Positions 5,464-6,662 of a DNA stretch of 6,662 nt are shown piece after piece (positions within the stretch are counted from its first letter, which is position 1; the number at the start of each line of letters is the position of its first letter). Where the stretch lies: positions 1 through 6,662 of the forward strand of contig JAOPYS010000017.1 in the NCBI GenBank assembly GCA_025964465.1. Reading direction: 5' to 3'. This DNA comes from Thermoleophilia bacterium (GTDB lineage Bacteria; Actinomycetota; Thermoleophilia; Gaiellales; SKUG01). The translations under genes and the position numbers were made by a program. The notes under the pieces were generated by a model that worked only from the letters and a program-made list of their open reading frames with translations, searched no databases and was not told the DNA's origin.

Positions 5464-6243
5464 TCAGTCGCGCACGACCTCGCCGACGTGCACGACAGTG
5501 ACGTACGGCCACGTCACGGTGCCGCCCTCGGCGTGCTCGTCGAACAGCTCCCGAAGCTCCGCGAACAGCGCGTCGTGCCCCGGCGCGCCGGGCGGCGGCG
5601 TGTAGGAGGAGCTGCGAACGCGCCGCTGGAGCGACTCCCAATCGAGCGCCTGCGCGTTGTCGAACTCGACTGCCGGCACCGGCGCCCCGAAGAACGCCTC
5701 GATGCGTGCATCGTCGACGCGCTCGTGGCGCACCTGCTCGAACTCGGGCGCTCGCGCGCGCAGGAGCTGCTCGTACCCCGCGAGGAAGGGGGAAGACGCG
5801 AACTGCTTGGTGTTCCAGACGAGCGCCGCCCCGCCCCCTGGGCGCAGGATCCGCAGCGCCTCGCGTCGAGCGCCCTCGACGTCGAACCAGTGGAACGCCT
5901 GCCCCGCGGTGACGGCATCCATCGACGCGTCGGGCAGCCCCGTCGCCTCGGCCGTGCCGTGCACGATCGTGCACCACGGATGCGCGCCCAACTTCGCGCG
6001 TGCCGCCTCCAGCATCGCCTCGCTCGGGTCGATCGCCCAGACCCGCGCGTGGCGCTCGAGCAGCAGCTCGGTGAGGATGCCGGTCCCCGCGCCGAGGTCC
6101 GCGACCTCGATCCCCTCGTGCCCGTGCCCCAGCCCCTGCAGCACGAAGGAGACCGCGAGCGCCGGGTATGACGGGCGCGCCGCGACGTAGTCGGCCACGC
6201 GCCCCGCGAAGCGGTCGGGTGGGTTGTCGTCGCTCGGTGTCAT
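5464..6243 (-). CDS. Class I SAM-dependent methyltransferase
   Basis: This 259-residue cytosolic methyltransferase opens with R11-F-A-G-R-V-A-D-Y-V and A22-R-P-S-Y-P, common at the N-terminus of one group of UbiE/trans-aconitate-like methyltransferases. Motif I, V47-A-D-L-G-A-G-T-G55, binds SAM. D72 in A70-I-D-P-S-E-A-M-L is the acidic residue contacting the ribose. G95-T-A-E-A-T-G-L-P is the adenine-side loop, and A113-G-Q-A-F-H-W-F-D121 is the group's signature strand. L133-R-P-G-G-G follows. The C-terminal ~110 residues probably form the substrate lid. The substrate cannot be deduced and context does not help, as the neighbours are a phosphoesterase and serS. The ATG at 6243 is preferred because TAGGGT ends 7 nt upstream and the conserved N-terminal motif begins soon after. 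The frame is open to 6372, but that extension would overlap serS coding sequence on the other strand. Confidence 0.87.
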   Translation of the reverse strand: MTPSDDNPPDRFAGRVADYVAARPSYPALAVSFVLQGLGHGHEGIEVADLGAGTGILTELLLERHARVWAIDPSEAMLEAARAKLGAHPWCTIVHGTAEATGLPDASMDAVTAGQAFHWFDVEGARREALRILRPGGGAALVWNTKQFASSPFLAGYEQLLRARAPEFEQVRHERVDDARIEAFFGAPVPAVEFDNAQALDWESLQRRVRSSSYTPPPGAPGHDALFAELRELFDEHAEGGTVTWPYVTVVHVGEVVRD

Positions 6244-6250
6244 GCCGCCG

Positions 6251-6256
6251 ACCCTA
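6251..6256 (-). promoter_or_regulatory. -10 box placed for a leaderless methyltransferase transcript
   Basis: On the minus strand TAGGGT fits TANNNT and ends 7 nt before the ATG at 6243, so the mRNA would start at or near the start codon. The GGCGG just before the ATG is too close to be a good ribosome site. No consensus -35 is seen at the expected place, which is where the opposing -10 lies. Confidence 0.42.
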
Positions 6257-6273
6257 CGCGCCCCGCGAACCGA

Positions 6274-6279
6274 TAGCCT
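6274..6279 (+). promoter_or_regulatory. -10 box placed for a leaderless serS transcript
   Basis: TAGCCT fits TANNNT and ends 6 nt before the serS ATG at 6286. The sequence between it and the ATG (CCGGCA) holds no ribosome site, which favours a leaderless mRNA. No consensus -35 is present. Confidence 0.42.
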
Positions 6280-6285
6280 CCGGCA

Positions 6286-6662
6286 ATGCTGGACATCCGA
6301 CTCATCCGCGAGACCCCCGAAGTCGTCGAGGACACGCTGCGCCGTCGCGGCGCGAGCGCCGACCTGACCCACGTGCGCGAGCTCGACGAGCAGCGCCGCG
6401 CGGCGAACACGGAGCTCGACACGCTCCGCTCCGAGCGCAACTCCGCGTCCAAGCAGATCGGCGCTGCCAAGGGCCGCGGCGAGGACGCCGAGCCGGCGAT
6501 GGCTGCCGTGCGCGAGCTGGGCGAACGCATGGGCGCCAAGGAGGCCGAGCTCAAGGGCCTGTCCGAGCGCCTCGACAACCTCATGATCCAGCTGCCCAAC
6601 ATCATCCAGGACGACGTCCCCACGGGCGGCGAGGACGAGGGCACCGAGCTGCGCCGCGTCGG
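6286..6662 (+). CDS. serS: Seryl-tRNA synthetase, N-terminal part, 3' end outside window
   Basis: The first 125 codons of serS are present and the gene runs off the right edge. Seryl-tRNA synthetase charges tRNA(Ser) (and tRNA(Sec) where present) with serine in the cytosol. The start M-L-D-I-R-L-I-R-E is the classic SerRS N-terminus. Residues ~30-105 form the long antiparallel coiled-coil arm that grips the tRNA variable arm, rich in Glu, Arg and Ala with heptad spacing. L-P-N-I (~104-107) followed by D-D-V-P-x-G (~110-115) matches the end of the arm, where bacterial SerRS has LPNxxxxxVPxG. The class II catalytic core (motifs 1-3) would lie downstream and cannot be checked here. The ATG at 6286 fits the family start and has a -10-like box 6 nt upstream. 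The gene is divergent from the methyltransferase across 42 bp. Confidence 0.93.
   Translation, partial: MLDIRLIRETPEVVEDTLRRRGASADLTHVRELDEQRRAANTELDTLRSERNSASKQIGAAKGRGEDAEPAMAAVRELGERMGAKEAELKGLSERLDNLMIQLPNIIQDDVPTGGEDEGTELRRV

Noticed and set aside
5959..5974. Perfect 16-bp palindrome GTGCACGATCGTGCAC inside the methyltransferase gene
   Set aside because: At roughly 70% GC, about 0.4 perfect 16-bp palindromes are expected by chance in a window of this size (rough hand estimate). It lies within conserved coding sequence and has no second copy that I noticed.

Overview
The window is very GC-rich DNA with strong G/C preference at third codon positions and tightly packed genes. Three genes have a TANNNT -10-like hexamer ending 6-7 nt before the start codon and no clear Shine-Dalgarno, which is the layout of leaderless actinobacterial genes. 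This points to a free-living member of the Actinomycetota, possibly near Thermoleophilia/Solirubrobacterales. That placement is inference from base composition, start-site style and gene content; no rRNA or other taxonomic marker is complete here.

Left part (1-1964, plus strand): the 3' end of a gene whose product carries a conserved His/Asp-rich domain resembling DUF6973, then a hairpin-containing spacer, then a complete RimK/glutathione-synthetase-like ATP-grasp ligase of unknown substrate. Next (1992-2951, minus strand), convergent to the ATP-grasp gene, is an unrecognised, cysteine-free, helix-rich protein with a good ribosome binding site and a plausible promoter. A perfect 9-bp hairpin separates it from the next gene.

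Middle (3090-5460): a two-module siroheme decarboxylase (AhbA-like plus AhbB-like halves fused, minus strand) is divergent, across 54 bp, from a small exported class I cytochrome c (probably a lipoprotein). The cytochrome gene overlaps by 8 bp a CpdA-like metallophosphoesterase. The neighbourhood suggests a link between heme supply or heme modification and a membrane-attached c-type cytochrome, with cyclic-nucleotide (or other phosphodiester) turnover added through translational coupling.

Right part (5464-6662): a class I SAM-dependent methyltransferase (minus strand), convergent to the phosphoesterase with only 3 bp between them, is divergent across 42 bp from the 5' end of serS (seryl-tRNA synthetase), which runs off the window. 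The two -10-like boxes in this 42-bp gap are 17 bp apart and face opposite ways, so each sits where the other promoter's -35 would be.

I found no rRNA, tRNA, CRISPR array, insertion sequence or attachment site. No intergenic stretch exceeds 140 bp. I did not find a clear-cut new defence or mobile system. The most interesting items are the fused siroheme decarboxylase in this setting, the cytochrome/phosphoesterase overlap, the orphan ATP-grasp ligase and the leaderless/bidirectional start sites.
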